A stretch of DNA of 64,000 nt, taken from Pseudozyma flocculosa PF-1. Taxonomy: Eukaryota; Basidiomycota; Ustilaginomycetes; Ustilaginales; Ustilaginaceae. Position 1 is the first letter of the stretch; the number at the start of each line of letters is the position of its first letter. The position numbers were made by a program, and so were the translations under genes. The notes below the pieces were generated by a model, which worked only from the letters and a program-made list of their open reading frames with translations, ran no database searches and was not told the origin of the DNA. The stretch lies in contig NW_006920872.1 of the NCBI RefSeq assembly GCF_000417875.1, positions 540,197 through 604,196 of the forward strand, in the 5' to 3' direction. Of the stretch, positions 33,687 through 45,119 are shown piece by piece.

Positions 33687-36600
33687 ATGGTCGCCCTCGC
33701 ACTCCCTCGCCGCAACAAAGAGTCTGCCTCGCGGCCCAGCACCCCTCTGACGGACTCGCCCCCGAGCACCGCCCACCATGTCCAGTCAGCTAGCCTCGAC
33801 CCTGAGCTGGCGGCCAAGCAGCCCAAGCGCTCCTCGAGCTTCGGCAAGGGCCTCGGCCTGGCCTCGCTCACCAACAGCATGTCGCGCGCCGGCGATGTCA
33901 TGCATGGCTTCGGCAGGAACCGAAGCGGCGCCTCTACCCCTAGCTCCCCCGCCCTGGCCAGCCCCGCCTCCGAGACTGTCAATGGTGCGGCTTCGATTCT
34001 CGGAGGACCGCCTTCCGCTTCCATGGGACCGCCCGCTACCCCGGACCCCTCGCACCTCACTCAATTCTCTTTGAAGCTGAGCGACCTTGTCAACAAGGCG
34101 TTTGTTCCCTGCGCTTCCGGTGCTGCACCCTCGCAGGTCCCCGGCATGGCTGCCGGTATGGCAGGGGCGGCCAAAAGCGCTGCAAGCGGTCACGGCGCCT
34201 TTCACGGCGTGCCCAAGATCCAGAACATTGCCTACGAGGGCAAGAGGCTGCCGGACAAGGTCAAAATCCTCGAGATTGCCCACACCGTGGTCGGCGAGCT
34301 TCGCTACGCCGAGAGCGTCGACCCTTACCTGCTGCGAGCCGTGTCGCGCCAGATCCTCAAGGCCTTGACCCTGTTCGCCGCCCGCATCGACTCGCTGCTC
34401 GTCTCGCCCACCAAGGACCCTCAGGCCCTCCGGATCCCGACCAACCCCAAGGAGGGCACGCATCTTCCGCCGGCACTCGAGTTCAACATCGGCCTGGTGA
34501 CGCTCGAGTGGATCGTCGAAGACAGCCTGGAGAGGTGCATCGAGGGCGATCGCGATGCCCAGGGCGAGCTCATCGCCGACGAGCACGGGAATGTCCTCGC
34601 CGGCATGCCTCACTTCGTCTCCGAGATCCTCACTCCCGTCCGCAAGAAGATGGAGGGCACCATCCTCCACGTCATCCAGCCCCTGCTCGCCCAGACCAAG
34701 GCCAGTCTGACCCGCTGCATCTCGGCTGCGGTGCCTTCGCCGTTCGTCAATCCCATCAACCTGTCGCCCTCGCTGACGCCCGGCGCGTCGGCCAGCATGA
34801 ACGAGATCCCGGGCGCTGCGCCTGCGACGGTGCCTGGAAACGCCTCGCCGCCTCAGAAGGCCGCGGATGTTGCAGCGTCTGGGCCCATCGCTTCTGACGG
34901 CCTCAGCTCAGCCTGGCTCCGCGAGCTCGAGGCTCGTCTGGAGGGCATCCGCCGTATGCTCGTGCCCAGGATCGAAGAGAGGTGCGGACAGGATGGCGAG
35001 GGCTGGTTCATCTCGGTCGCCATCCACGTCATCTGGAAGGGCCTCCTGATCCTGACCTCGAGGTCGGTCGCCTTGCCTTCGAGCGACACGACGGCGAGCT
35101 TCGCGCTGGGTTCCGTCATCCAGCAGGTGACGAGCGACAGCCAGAAGCGCACACCGAGCCCGGCTCAGCTCACTCAGGCGCTCAAGTCTGTAGGAATGGG
35201 CGTGACCAAGCCAAAGGCGCCCAAGGACGGCTCGGGCTCGGTGCCCGAGTCCGGCCGACAGACCCCGTCGCAGCTGGGTGCCCCGCTCTCGTCGGACCAT
35301 GCCAAGCTGCCGCCCATCTCTCAGGTCAGCCGCAAGCACGTGGCTCACCAGATTGCGGAACTCCAGGCTTTTGAGAAGCTCCTGGTCCGCTTCTGTGAGG
35401 GCTTTCTGCGAAAGAGCACGGGTACCCAGAAGAAGGCCAAGCTGCACCGGCGCGCCAAGCTGCCCTTCTTCGCCTCGCAGAACCAGAGCACGGACCTGAG
35501 CCTGGATCTCGACGACTATAACCCGGACGACGAGGACGAGCTGGCTCGAGCCGCGCTGGCCGAGGCGATGCATGCCCTCAAGAGCACCATCATCGTGCTG
35601 CAGACGACCGAAAAGGAGCCCAGGGCGATCTGCGCCGCCCTCGAGCAGATGGCTGGCGGCGACGCCGATGAAGGCAGTGGCGACTACGCGCCTTCGTTGA
35701 CTTCGGAGGCGGCGCGTGCGCTCGATGCGATCCCAAACCTGCCGCTGGCTCAACTCCTCTACAACCGCCTACCACTCGGCATCGGCCGCTTGGAGCTGCC
35801 GACGCCGCCGGCCATCTTTGGCTACACCTGGTCCGAGTACGAGCGCGCCATCGCCGGCTTTGCCGGTGGCCAGACCTGGGCTCAGGCTCTGGCCGTCCGG
35901 ATGAAGCCCGAGGTCGAGGCTGCCTGGCCCGTCATCGCCCGCCGCGAGGCCGAGCGCATTGCAAGCTTGGAGAAAGTAGCGAAGCAGGCCGGCACGTCCG
36001 TCCGGCTGCCGTTCGACTCGCGCCGGCCTGATGCTGCGGCAACGGGGAGGGGCCTGCCTCGCAGCCGCAGCGGTGCAAGGGCGTCGACCCTTGCCGTCAG
36101 CACTCTGCCGCCGGCGGCGAGCAGCAGCACCGATCCCTCGGATGCCGAGAGCGACACCTCGGTCCAGATTGATGAGACCATGACCCAGTCGGTCCCCAAC
36201 CTCGACCACAAGTCGAGCGACCTCGGCGCCACCCATGGGTCGAACAAGCCCGCGCGGTCTTCCGACACCGACCTCAGCTCGTCGAAGACGCCGAGCCCAT
36301 CGGATGAGGCTGTTCGTTTCCGTGACGCCAGCGGCGCCACCTCTGCTGGGCTGGCAGCAGGTGGCGACGACACCGTGGGCGGTGTGACCGCATCGCCACC
36401 GCCGATGTCGCCTAACGTGCTCGCCGGCGACGTCGCCGGCAAGGTCGCTTCCGCGGGTGAGGTCAAGGCGAGCGTGCCGCCCAAGTTTTGGCGGAGGAGC
36501 AGCTCCAACAGCAAGAGCGGGTTCCACCTCGCCCTTTCGAGCCTCTCGCGTTCGTCGTCGCCCAAGCCACGCGGCCGCGCGACGTCGGGCGGCTCTTCGA

Positions 36601-36968
36601 CCGGCTCAGCCTCGGACAATGGCCAGTCCATCTCTTCGAACTCCGCCATCGCTACCGGCACCGGTGCCGGCACCGGCACAGCGACTGCCAACGCCGCGGG
36701 CGCCGCCGCCGCCGCTGCAGGAAGCGGCGTGCATGGCATCGGCGGCGCGGCGGGGTTCGGCACGGATCGGTCGGCTTCGGTATCGTCGCAGCGCACCGAC
36801 GCCTCTGCCGACGAGGCCGACGACCTGGCACGCAGCATCGATGCCGTCAGGAGGGAGGCCGAGCTGGAGCGCAAGTCGCTCACCGTGTTTGCGCGTGCCC
36901 TCGAATACGTCAGCCAGGGCCAGGTCGCCATTGTCCTCGACCCGCAGCAGCAGTTGCAGCAGCGGTAG
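33687..36968 (+). CDS. Conserved-looking protein of unknown function, 1093 residues
   Basis: I do not recognise this family. It is a single 3282-nt exon with the coding-type codon use of its neighbours, so it is very likely real. The N-terminal 130 residues are Ser/Pro/Ala-rich. Residues about 170-345 look folded and helical (KIQNIAYEGKRLPDKVKIL, VDPYLLRAVSRQILKAL, LEFNIGLVTLEWIVEDSLE). A second helical block runs at about 405-480 (LRELEARLEGIRRMLVPR, WFISVAIHVIWKGLLIL), and a third at about 550-780, including HQIAELQAFEKLLVRFCEGF, an Asp/Glu-rich loop and PPAIFGYTWSEYERAIAGF. The last 300 residues are low-complexity: Ser-rich, a Gly-Thr-Ala run near 990-1010, then a short helical end with QQQLQQR. 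No signal peptide, clear membrane segment or catalytic motif is visible. A scaffold or adaptor is only a guess. Confidence 0.85.
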   Translation: MVALALPRRNKESASRPSTPLTDSPPSTAHHVQSASLDPELAAKQPKRSSSFGKGLGLASLTNSMSRAGDVMHGFGRNRSGASTPSSPALASPASETVNGAASILGGPPSASMGPPATPDPSHLTQFSLKLSDLVNKAFVPCASGAAPSQVPGMAAGMAGAAKSAASGHGAFHGVPKIQNIAYEGKRLPDKVKILEIAHTVVGELRYAESVDPYLLRAVSRQILKALTLFAARIDSLLVSPTKDPQALRIPTNPKEGTHLPPALEFNIGLVTLEWIVEDSLERCIEGDRDAQGELIADEHGNVLAGMPHFVSEILTPVRKKMEGTILHVIQPLLAQTKASLTRCISAAVPSPFVNPINLSPSLTPGASASMNEIPGAAPATVPGNASPPQKAADVAASGPIASDGLSSAWLRELEARLEGIRRMLVPRIEERCGQDGEGWFISVAIHVIWKGLLILTSRSVALPSSDTTASFALGSVIQQVTSDSQKRTPSPAQLTQALKSVGMGVTKPKAPKDGSGSVPESGRQTPSQLGAPLSSDHAKLPPISQVSRKHVAHQIAELQAFEKLLVRFCEGFLRKSTGTQKKAKLHRRAKLPFFASQNQSTDLSLDLDDYNPDDEDELARAALAEAMHALKSTIIVLQTTEKEPRAICAALEQMAGGDADEGSGDYAPSLTSEAARALDAIPNLPLAQLLYNRLPLGIGRLELPTPPAIFGYTWSEYERAIAGFAGGQTWAQALAVRMKPEVEAAWPVIARREAERIASLEKVAKQAGTSVRLPFDSRRPDAAATGRGLPRSRSGARASTLAVSTLPPAASSSTDPSDAESDTSVQIDETMTQSVPNLDHKSSDLGATHGSNKPARSSDTDLSSSKTPSPSDEAVRFRDASGATSAGLAAGGDDTVGGVTASPPPMSPNVLAGDVAGKVASAGEVKASVPPKFWRRSSSNSKSGFHLALSSLSRSSSPKPRGRATSGGSSTGSASDNGQSISSNSAIATGTGAGTGTATANAAGAAAAAAGSGVHGIGGAAGFGTDRSASVSSQRTDASADEADDLARSIDAVRREAELERKSLTVFARALEYVSQGQVAIVLDPQQQLQQR

Positions 36969-37605
36969 CGACGACGACGACGTCAGCAGCCGTTGCCCCC
37001 TTCACCCGACATCTCGCCCTTCCACATGTGGTCATTCGAGCCACCCCTTGCCCTTTCCTTTCTATCGCACCATCGACAACCGCAGCGCAGGCCCCGCCCC
37101 GCCCCATCCTTCGTATCTAGAGTCGCATACCGGATTTCGTTTCGTCCTTCGCTTGGATTTGCACAGCATCTCCTCTTCTTTCCATTCCTGCCCATCCTCG
37201 ATTTGCCTTGCCTTCCCGTTTCCGGATCCCAGTACGACGCTTACCCACCTCCTTGCCCTGCTCTCGGCGTTGGCGGTACATCGCATAGAAGAACGGAGCC
37301 ACGTCAGTCGAGTCGGACCCACACACCCTCGTCTCCGTCCCTTGGTCTTTGTTATTCAATCCGCCTCTGTAACGTCATTGCAACGTCGTCGACGACCTGA
37401 TATGGAGGCAATGTGGATACGCCCGCTCGCTCGCTGTTGGAGCATTATGGATTGAAAGTCTGTCGCTGCGAGCGAGAGAGAATGGAGCGACGAAGGCTGA
37501 CGAGGCGAAATAGGCGTTTGTTGTAGCGTGCTGGATGGGAGGGGTGCGAGAGGTCGACGGGTACGTTGGGTTGGGTTGGAACGATTGGAAAGATGATGCC
37601 TGGTT
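36969..37605. other. Convergent 3' region (unknown gene / UBP6)
   Basis: 637 bp between convergent stops, moderately pyrimidine-rich on the + strand. No gene or strong repeat seen. Confidence 0.55.
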
Positions 37606-39849
37606 CTAGTCGAGTTTCTTGGCGCGGTAGAGGACTGTTGGTAAGGCATGCAGAGGCAAGGCGGGCAGGATGGAAGGGGATGAGCGTCTGGTCCTTCCCC
37701 GACTCTCTGTCCGAGACGCAGGGCGGCAAAAGGATGGCGACTTACGGATGTAGGCGACCGAATCTAGCGCGGCGATGGCAAGGGCAATGGGTGGCAAAGG
37801 GTCAAGAGGGGACAAAGAGAGAGTCACGTCAGCCTACCCTTCCTCGTCGACGAGCCGCACAGCAACGACCACGGCCGCGACGACGCAGCAAGCCCAGCCA
37901 GGCACGGGCACTCACCCTCTCCGCCTCCATCGAGCGTCATGATCTTTTCGCGCGGCACGACCGACACCCTGTCGTCGTCAAACTTGTACCACTCCTCGTC
38001 CTTTTCGGTGCGGTCAAACTTGCTCGTCGCGCCGCGCTTGACCGAGGCGGCGGCGCCCGCCGAGTCGGAATCGTCGTCGTCCTTTCGCACCCAAGAAATG
38101 TAGTGGCCCGCATCGGCGGCGGCGCCCTTGTGCGTGACGATGCCCACCAGCTCGTAGAGGGCCGACGGGTTGGCGCCAATGTCGGCCCGCAGGTCGGCGT
38201 GGATCGAGGCGTCGACCTCGGCGCGCTCCTTGCTTCGCAGCTCAATCTCCTCCTCGTCCGTCAGCGCATGGCCCAGCTTCGAGTCGCCGCCGCCGCCGGT
38301 GGTAGCTGAGGTCAGCGCCTCCTCGGCACCGTCGACGGCCATGGGATCGGTAGGCCGAGGCGCATCGGCCGACGCCGTCGCCGTCCCGCTGAGGGAGCTC
38401 GGGTCGGCGGCGGCCGCGGCGTCCGTCTTTGTCTCGGCCTCCTTCTTGGCCTTGGCCCTCCGCCGGATCTTTGCGCGCTCGTCGCGGTCCTTTTCGAACT
38501 TCTTGATGGCGAGCGTCGTCGACTTGACCTTTTCCTTGAGCTCGTCGGTGAGGAAGGGCGTGGCGTCGAGCTCAAAGGGGAACTTGACCTTGCGCATGAT
38601 CTTGGTCTTCTTGTTGATGTCGCGCCGCCAGTAGAAGCGGACAAAGTGGGTGGCCAGGTAGGCCGGCAGCCGGTCGATGCGGCTCGTCTCGTTGTAGACG
38701 GCCGAGCGGCCGAGGGAGCTCGACTGCTTCTCAATCTGCTGGTTGAGCGAGTCGAGGATGCCCGACGTCATCTCGTTGGTGGTGCTCGAGATGTTGCACT
38801 GCACCATGCTGAACGGGTCCTTTGAAAACGTCGGCTCCTCGTCGGGCGCCTCGGGCGACGACCGCTTGATGACCATGTGGCCCGTCATGTACTGCTGCAC
38901 AAACTTCTGCGCAACGTCGTGCGAGCCGCCAGCGGCGCTGTCGGCGTTGGCGGGCAGGCCCTTGAGGCTGTTCTGGAGCGCCTGGATGATCCTGACCCAG
39001 ACCTCTTCGGCGTCCTGCTGGGCGTAGCCCCCGCCCTCCCTCGACATTTCGGCAAACTGGGGCGCCACCTGGCGGAGGATGCTGAGAAAGGCAATGGGCG
39101 GGAAGGCCTCGGTGGTTTGGCCGAGGTTCTTGTAGAGGTCGCGCAGGGCGGCGGTGAGGTTCGACTCGCCATCGGCGCCGCCGAGGGTGCCGCCGAAGCG
39201 GTTGAGGGCCACCTGCAGCTCCGGGATGGCGCGGAGGACCTGGAGGGTCGAGTTGAGGTAACAGGTGTTGCCCAGATTCGTGAGGCCGGCCTTTGTGCGC
39301 GTGGCCTCGGCGAGCTGCGAGTCGGTCATGTCCTCGAGGAAGGTGATTGGGCCGGTGGGCGCCTTGGGCAGCTCTCCTGCGGTGCCGATGACCATGAAGG
39401 TCTGGCCCTGCGGGTGCGTAGGGTTGGCCGAGGGGCGAAAGAGGGACAGGTGGGCGTGTGTCAGTCGAAGCGAGCTCTGGCGTCGAGCGTGGCAGGAGAG
39501 GAGAGGGCGGGGAGTACTCACGGCCCTTGCGCCGATCTTTGAGAGGTCCGAGTCGTCCTTGAGCATGCCGCCCTTGATCATGACCTTTTGCCTCTCTGGG
39601 GGCACGCCCGTCTTTTCGTAGATGGCCTGCTTGAAGGCGGTGGCGGGCTGCGACGGCTCCAAGGAGATGTCGTGCTGCGTGAAGAGGGGGAGGGAGGAAC
39701 GAGGCGAGGCGGGGTGAGGGGAGGGGGACAGGGGGCGTCAGTCTGGTCGTCTGTGTACGACGTGGGTCTGGTGGCGTGGATCGAGACGGGGTACGCACCA
39801 CCTTGCCATTGTGCTTGACTTTGACGGGAATGGAGGTCATCTTTGCCAT
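37606..39849 (-). CDS. UBP6: Proteasome-associated ubiquitin carboxyl-terminal hydrolase (UBP6/USP14)
   Basis: Deubiquitinase that binds the 19S proteasome through a ubiquitin-like domain and trims ubiquitin from substrates. Minus-strand exons 39849-39799, 39674-39522, 39407-37916, 37763-37746 and 37634-37606 give 580 residues. The Ubl domain spans about residues 4-77 (IPVKVKHNGK, PPERQKVMIKGGMLKDD). The USP core starts with the Cys box GLTNLGNTCYLNST; the nucleophile is Cys117, close to the known positions in yeast and human. The His box is DAGHYISWVRK near residue 503. The C-terminus DSVAYILLYRAKKLD is only obtained by joining an 18-nt microexon (37763-37746) to a 29-nt last exon. Introns 2 (114 bp) and 4 (111 bp) are in frame and stop-free. 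A second in-frame ATG three codons downstream is an alternative start. Confidence 0.95.
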
Positions 39850-40380
39850 CGGGGTGTGGACGCGGTTGAGATGGAGGGTGAGGTGAGGAGGGTGGTGCGA
39901 TGGTGATGGCCAAGAAGAACGGGGGTTGGGTGGTGAGCCCTTGGGTCTCTCGCCACCACCAGCTGCTGGGCCGCTGGGCCGCTGGGCCGCTGCCCCGTGC
40001 TCCCCACACTGAACTCATTCAGTCGGGCTGGCGTCACCCTCCAGACCCAAAAGTCAGAGGGCCGAGCAGGGCCAGGCCAGGCCAGCCGTGTGGAGCAACA
40101 CGCGCCAGAGGGCAGATCTAAGAGGCAGACGTAGGCCGACGCGCACGCCGCCACCGCAACGATCACAAATCCCGGATCCGAGCAGCCCCCACAGCTCAGC
40201 CAGACGCAGCAGCAGCAGTCTGCCCTATCCTTACTCCTTCGACGATGTGGTTTGGCAAAGTGTGCGACACGGAGGCAGGCATGACAAGGTACAAGTACAG
40301 GGTGCGAGGGACAGAAACAACGACGACGGCCGAGCACGGGGGCCACACTAGGGTCCAAGACGAGCCGGGCGATCCAAGAC
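39850..40380. other. UBP6 upstream region
   Basis: 531 bp between the UBP6 start and the IMP3 stop, both on the minus strand. It includes a perfect (GCTGGGCC)3 repeat at 39965-39988. No gene is supported. Confidence 0.55.
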
Positions 40381-41525
40381 TCAGAGCAGGTCGAAGTCGT
40401 CCAGCTGCAATGTCGCACACGGTTACCCCAGGACAAGAGAGAGAGAGAGAGGAGCGAGCGGCATCAGCGCCTGCTAAACTCCAAGCGGTCAACTCGAAGG
40501 CCGGGCACAGCGCCCAACTCACCTCGTCGTTGTACTTGGCAATCGTCCGCTTGAGCTTGCTCGTATCCACCCATGTCACGCTGGCAACAGTAGGGCAGAG
40601 GGAGCGTGGAGCGAAACAGGGCGCCAGTCAGCCAGATCCTGCAGCTAGTCACGCAAAGCCGAAGACCCGCTGTCAAACTCACAAGTCCTCCATGTTGCGC
40701 GTGACGGCAAACGCGGGGTCAGTGATGGTGTCGGGGCCGACACGGACGTGGCCCTGCTCCACGTACTTGACCGCCTAGCGACGGGGCGGAGGCAAGCAAG
40801 GTAGCGCCGTCCAGACAAGAGGAGAGGAACTCAGCAAGAGGAGCAGGAGAAGAGCAAGACCAGGCTCAGGGCGTCGGGCGTGTGACGCCGCCGTGCCGAG
40901 ACTCACCTGTCCGACAGTCTGGGCCATACGCAGGCGGACCATGACGACGGGCAGCCTCCTGCGGCAAAAGGCGCTGACATTGAGGTTGTTGGTGATGTCG
41001 CTCATCTTGGCGCCAGTATTGATCAGGCCCATGTCGTACAGCTTGCCCAGCAGGCTGTCCTCGTGCTTGACCCGGAACGGATCTTGGGCCGGCAGCGTAG
41101 AGAGGCGAAGGGCGAGGTGGTGGATGCGTCCGACCAACTTGTTGTACCTAAGGGGAGGGGAGACGGCAGCAGAGTGCAGAAAGGTGGAAGCGGGTGTCAG
41201 TCGGCGCTGATCGGAGAGCCAGACGGCTCCTGGCCGCTGCCAGGCGCGGCTGCGAGCGCCGGATGCTCACTTGTGGTAGTCGTCGCGGTCCTGGATGTGG
41301 TAGCGCCTCATGATCTTGATCTCCCGCATCCCCGCATCGGACTTCCATTGGATAAAGTCATGCCTGTACGGGAGAGCCAAGGCAGGACAAGGCGGCGCGG
41401 TATGGGGGATGGTCAGTCAAGCTGGGAGCGAGATCAAGAGCGACCCAGATGCGGCGGGTCCAGGGTGGACGGTGCGCCACTCACTTCTTGAGCAGCTTCT
41501 GCTCGTGGTACTTGAGCTGCCTCAT
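40381..41525 (-). CDS. IMP3: U3 small nucleolar ribonucleoprotein IMP3
   Basis: Component of the SSU processome; it promotes pairing of U3 snoRNA with pre-18S rRNA in the nucleolus. Six minus-strand exons, 41525-41485, 41363-41271, 41147-40907, 40774-40683, 40580-40523 and 40404-40381, give 182 residues, the normal length. The protein matches the family end to end: [56 protein letters not shown] (start of the S4-type RNA-binding domain), [33 protein letters not shown], and the conserved acidic end LDDFDLL, encoded by a 24-nt last exon. With five introns it is the most intron-dense gene in the window. It is divergent from NOC2. Confidence 0.96.
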
Positions 41526-42033
41526 TGTCGACTATTCGTTTGGGTCTATCGCAGCGGGTACGAGGTGTGCTTTTGAGCTCTGCGTGGGATCCTATGGGAG
41601 GGGACGAGGATGAGGAGGACGATGAGGCCAAGCGGCAGGTAGCTGCGAAGGTGGCACGAGGCAGGCAGGTGGCAGGGCCCGCTCCCGAATTTTTCTGGCC
41701 GGGCCCAGCCCAGCAGCCCTTGCCTCGCGTGCCCCGAGTCCCGAGAGGCTGAGCGGATTTTGGCAAAAATTTGGCAAACGGCGGGCGGGCGGCGGCGGCG
41801 GCGGCGGCCCCTTCTTCTCGCTGGCTCGCGCTCCCTCACTCGCCCGCTCCTCACCCCTCTCTCGCGACCCGTCCTCCACCCCGTCCACCATTCTCTACCC
41901 GGACATCGCCCGCTGGCTGCCCCAGTTTACGCCCCTCACGAACCCGTCATCGACTAGGCCATACCTCGGAGGCGCTTGATCAACAAACCACACCACCCCT
42001 GCCCCCCTCCTCCCCCCGTCCACGCTCGCCGCC
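41526..42033. promoter_or_regulatory. Bidirectional promoter of IMP3 and NOC2 with RRPE- and PAC-like words
   Basis: 508 bp between the start codons of two nucleolar ribosome-biogenesis genes. AT-rich words stand out in a GC-rich background: GAATTTTTC at 41687-41695 and AAAAATTT at 41765-41772, resembling the yeast rRNA-processing element (RRPE, TGAAAAATTTT). Two GATGAG words at 41609-41614 and 41621-41626 resemble the core of the PAC element. In yeasts these elements drive coordinated ribosome-biogenesis transcription; that they work here is inference, and the GATGAG words may fall in the IMP3 leader. Confidence 0.45.
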
Positions 42034-44443
42034 ATGGGAAAGCAAGGCAAGCAGACGAAAAAGTTCCTCAAGACAAAGGTAGGTCTCGGCGCCTCGAGAC
42101 CTGCAACACTCAGCCCGACCCTCGCAGCTAGACTCTGACTGTTTCGATACATCTTTCTGCCCTTCTTGCCGTCGCTGTCCGTTCCGCAGTTTGACGCGAC
42201 GATAAAGAAGCGCCGCGAGCATCAGAAGAAGAGGGCCGTCATCGAGCGGGCAGACGCCGCCAAAAAGGCAAAGGCGCTCCGATCCGGAAAGAAGAACAAG
42301 AAGCCCTCCAACAACGATGTCGAGTCCGGGACAGACGACGACGAGGCAGAGGACATCGTCGCCCAGATGGGCGATGGCTCCGACGACGAGGCCGGCCCCA
42401 GCAAGGCCGCTGGAAAGTTTACCGGCATGAGCGTCGACGACTTCCTCGGCGGCGGATTCAAGAAGGGCATGGACGGTGCAGACGGGCAGGCCGGCGGGGA
42501 CGACGACGAGGACGATGACGAGGACGAAGAGGACGCCGACTCGCTTGGCGACATCGAGGAGATGACCGACGATGAGTCTGGCCACGTGCAGGACCTCGAG
42601 AAGCTCAAAGCCAAGGATCCCGAATTCTACAAGTACCTCCAGGAGAACGACCAGGACCTGCTCAACTTTGGTGCGGACGGCGACGAGGACGAGGACGAGG
42701 CCGACGAAGATGACGAGATGTCCGACGACGATGACGAGGAGTCTGCAAAGGGCAAGGGGAAGCACAAGGTCGCCGACGAGGGCGCGCAGCGGGTCACGCT
42801 CAAGATGCTCAGCGAGTGGCAGAAGGACATGCTCAAGTCGAGGTCGATCAAGGCGCTGCGCAAGCTGCTCCTCGCCTTCCGCTGCGCCGTGCGTGTCGGC
42901 GAGAAGGCCAACAATCAGGACGAGGACGCGCCGTTTGTCGTCGACGACTCCAAGGTCTTCAACAAGGTCGTCCTCACCACGCTCAAGTACACGCCCGTCG
43001 TTCTCCAGCACCATGCTCCCGTCAAGAAGACCAACGGAGGCCGCTTCAAGCTGCCCCTCAACAGCAAGAAGTGGTCCCATGTCAAGAAGCCGCTGCAGAG
43101 CTACTTTTCCAGCCTCTTTACGCTGCTCCGGACGCTGCCCGAGCAGAAGATGCTCTACGTCGTCGTCTCCGAGAGCGAGAGGATGGTGCCCTACGTCACC
43201 TACAACAAGAAGACGACCAAGGAGTACATCAGGGTGAGTGGGGGCGCAGCGCGCGAGACATTCAGGTTGCTACCCTTTGAGCTGCGAGGGCAACGCTGAC
43301 TTATGAAGTGTCTCGCCGCTCTCTGCACTTTTCGCCTGCCCCGCAGCGCATGCTCGAGCTCTGGTCCTCGGCCGAGGACGATGTACGGATGGCGGCCTTC
43401 CTGGCTCTCCGACGCCTGGCGGCGGGCAGCGACGACGACGTGCTCGAGCAGTGCCTGCGCGGCGTCTACTCGTCGTTTGTCAAGAGCACCAAGCAGACGT
43501 CGACGCACACGATGCCGAGCATCAACCTCATGAAGAACTCGGCGGCCGAGCTCTACTCGCTCGACCCCGAGGCGAGCTACCGCCAGGCGTTTGGCTTTAT
43601 CCGCCAGCTGGCCATCCACCTGCGCAACTGCATCAAGACCAAGACCAAGGACTCGTTCAAGGCGGTGCTCAACTGGCAGTACGTGCACTGCGTCGACTTC
43701 TGGTCGCAGGTGCTGTCTGCGTCGTGCGACACCGAGGTGGTGGCGACGCGGGGTCAGAGCGCGCTGCAGCCGCTCATCTATCCTCTGGTGCAGGTGGCGA
43801 CGGGCGTCGTGGGGCTGGTGCCGACGTCGCGCTACTTTCCCTTCCGGCTGCACGTGCTGCGTTCGCTGCAGCGCATCATCAGCCGCACGGGTACCTACGT
43901 GCCCATCATCCCGTCGATCCTGGGCATCTTTGATTCTCCAGAGTTCCACCGCAAGCCCAAGGGGTCGACGCTGGCGCCGATGGACTTTGAGACGTCGATC
44001 CGCGCGCCGACCAACTACATCCGGACGCGCGTCTACGCCGACCAGCTGGCCGACGAGACGTGCTTCCTGCTGACCGAGTTCCTTGCGTCGCAGTCGCGCT
44101 CGATTGCGTTCCCCGAGGTGGTGATCCCCGCGACGGTTCAGATCAAACGCGGGCTCAAGACGTATACCAACGCCAAGCTGGTGTCGTCGCTCAAGAACCT
44201 GCTGGACAAGGTGGCGCAGAACTCGGTGTGGATCCAGAAGCGGAGGGACAAGGTCGAGTTTGCGCCCAACGACCTGCGGGCACTCGAGGGGTTCCTCAAG
44301 CAAGGCGCGGGCGACGAGGGGAGCAAGGAGACGCCGCTCGAGGTGGCGTTTAGGCTGGCCAAGAAGGTGCGAGACCAGAAGAGGAAGCTGCTGATGCAGC
44401 ACGAGCACGTCATCGGCGACGACGGCGAGGAGAGCGAAGAGGA

Positions 44444-44479
<36 letters not shown>

Positions 44480-44513
44480 TGAGGATGAGGAGATGGACGA
44501 GGACGACGAGTGA
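42034..44513 (+). CDS. NOC2: Nucleolar complex protein 2 (NOC2), 60S ribosome biogenesis
   Basis: Acts with NOC1 or NOC3 in maturation and intranuclear transport of pre-60S particles. Exons 42034-42078, 42190-43233 and 43347-44513 give 751 residues, as expected. Exon 1 codes only for MGKQGKQTKKFLKTK; exon 2 continues FDATIKKRREHQKKRAVIE, a basic N-terminus typical of NOC2. Acidic stretches follow at about residues 110-210. The conserved NOC2 domain runs from about residue 240 to 690, with FSSLFTLLRTLPEQKMLYVV, RMLELWSSAEDDVRMAAFLA, SINLMKNSAAELYSLD, YFPFRLHVLRSLQRI and ETCFLLTEFLASQSRSIAFP. The C-terminus is an Asp/Glu run that ends in the stop. It is divergent from IMP3 across a short shared promoter. 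Confidence 0.96.
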
Positions 44514-45119
44514 GGGCGCGGATTGCCCTTGGCTGGCTGCTTGTGTGCATGTACGATACGAGGGTCGAGCTTGAAAAGCACTGGCGAGCCTGCTCCCGAG
44601 GTCCACGAGAACGTGCTGTACTCTCTTGCGAGCCGGTGCAGTTGGTGCGACGGTGGATTCGTCTGCTCTCGCGACCAAGCGCTGACTCTTTTGGCCGAGA
44701 TGGTGTACGTGTTGCACTCGAGCTGTGACTGCGGGACGCGTCGCGGGCGACGGTGGCGTGGGCGGCGCGGCCTGCCAACACGGCCCTCGAGCCTCCACCT
44801 CTCTGTGCGTTTGCTGCTGCTGCGCGTTTGACAGGTTGCCACCGCACCGCTCCGTTTGCGCGCGCTCCCTCTCTCTCTCTCTCTCTCTCCGCCGCCACCA
44901 CCACCAACACCCACCAAAGTGCCAGTCTCATCTCCTCCGTGCGAAGCAGTACCGCGCCGTCTCGAGCCACGCCTATCTTGGCTCGGCGATCCGACGCTAT
45001 GATCACCGCCACAAGCTCGCCTCGGTCCGCGTCCCCCGCCCGCCGGTAGCACACCTCCTCGACAACCAACGGCGCCGGGCGACCGCCTCTGTTTAGCAAC
45101 GGAGCTCCGCAATACGGCC
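44514..45119. other. Intergenic region NOC2 / RAD51 paralog
   Basis: 606 bp between tandem + strand genes. It includes a (CT)n run at about 44868-44889. No gene is supported. Confidence 0.55.
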
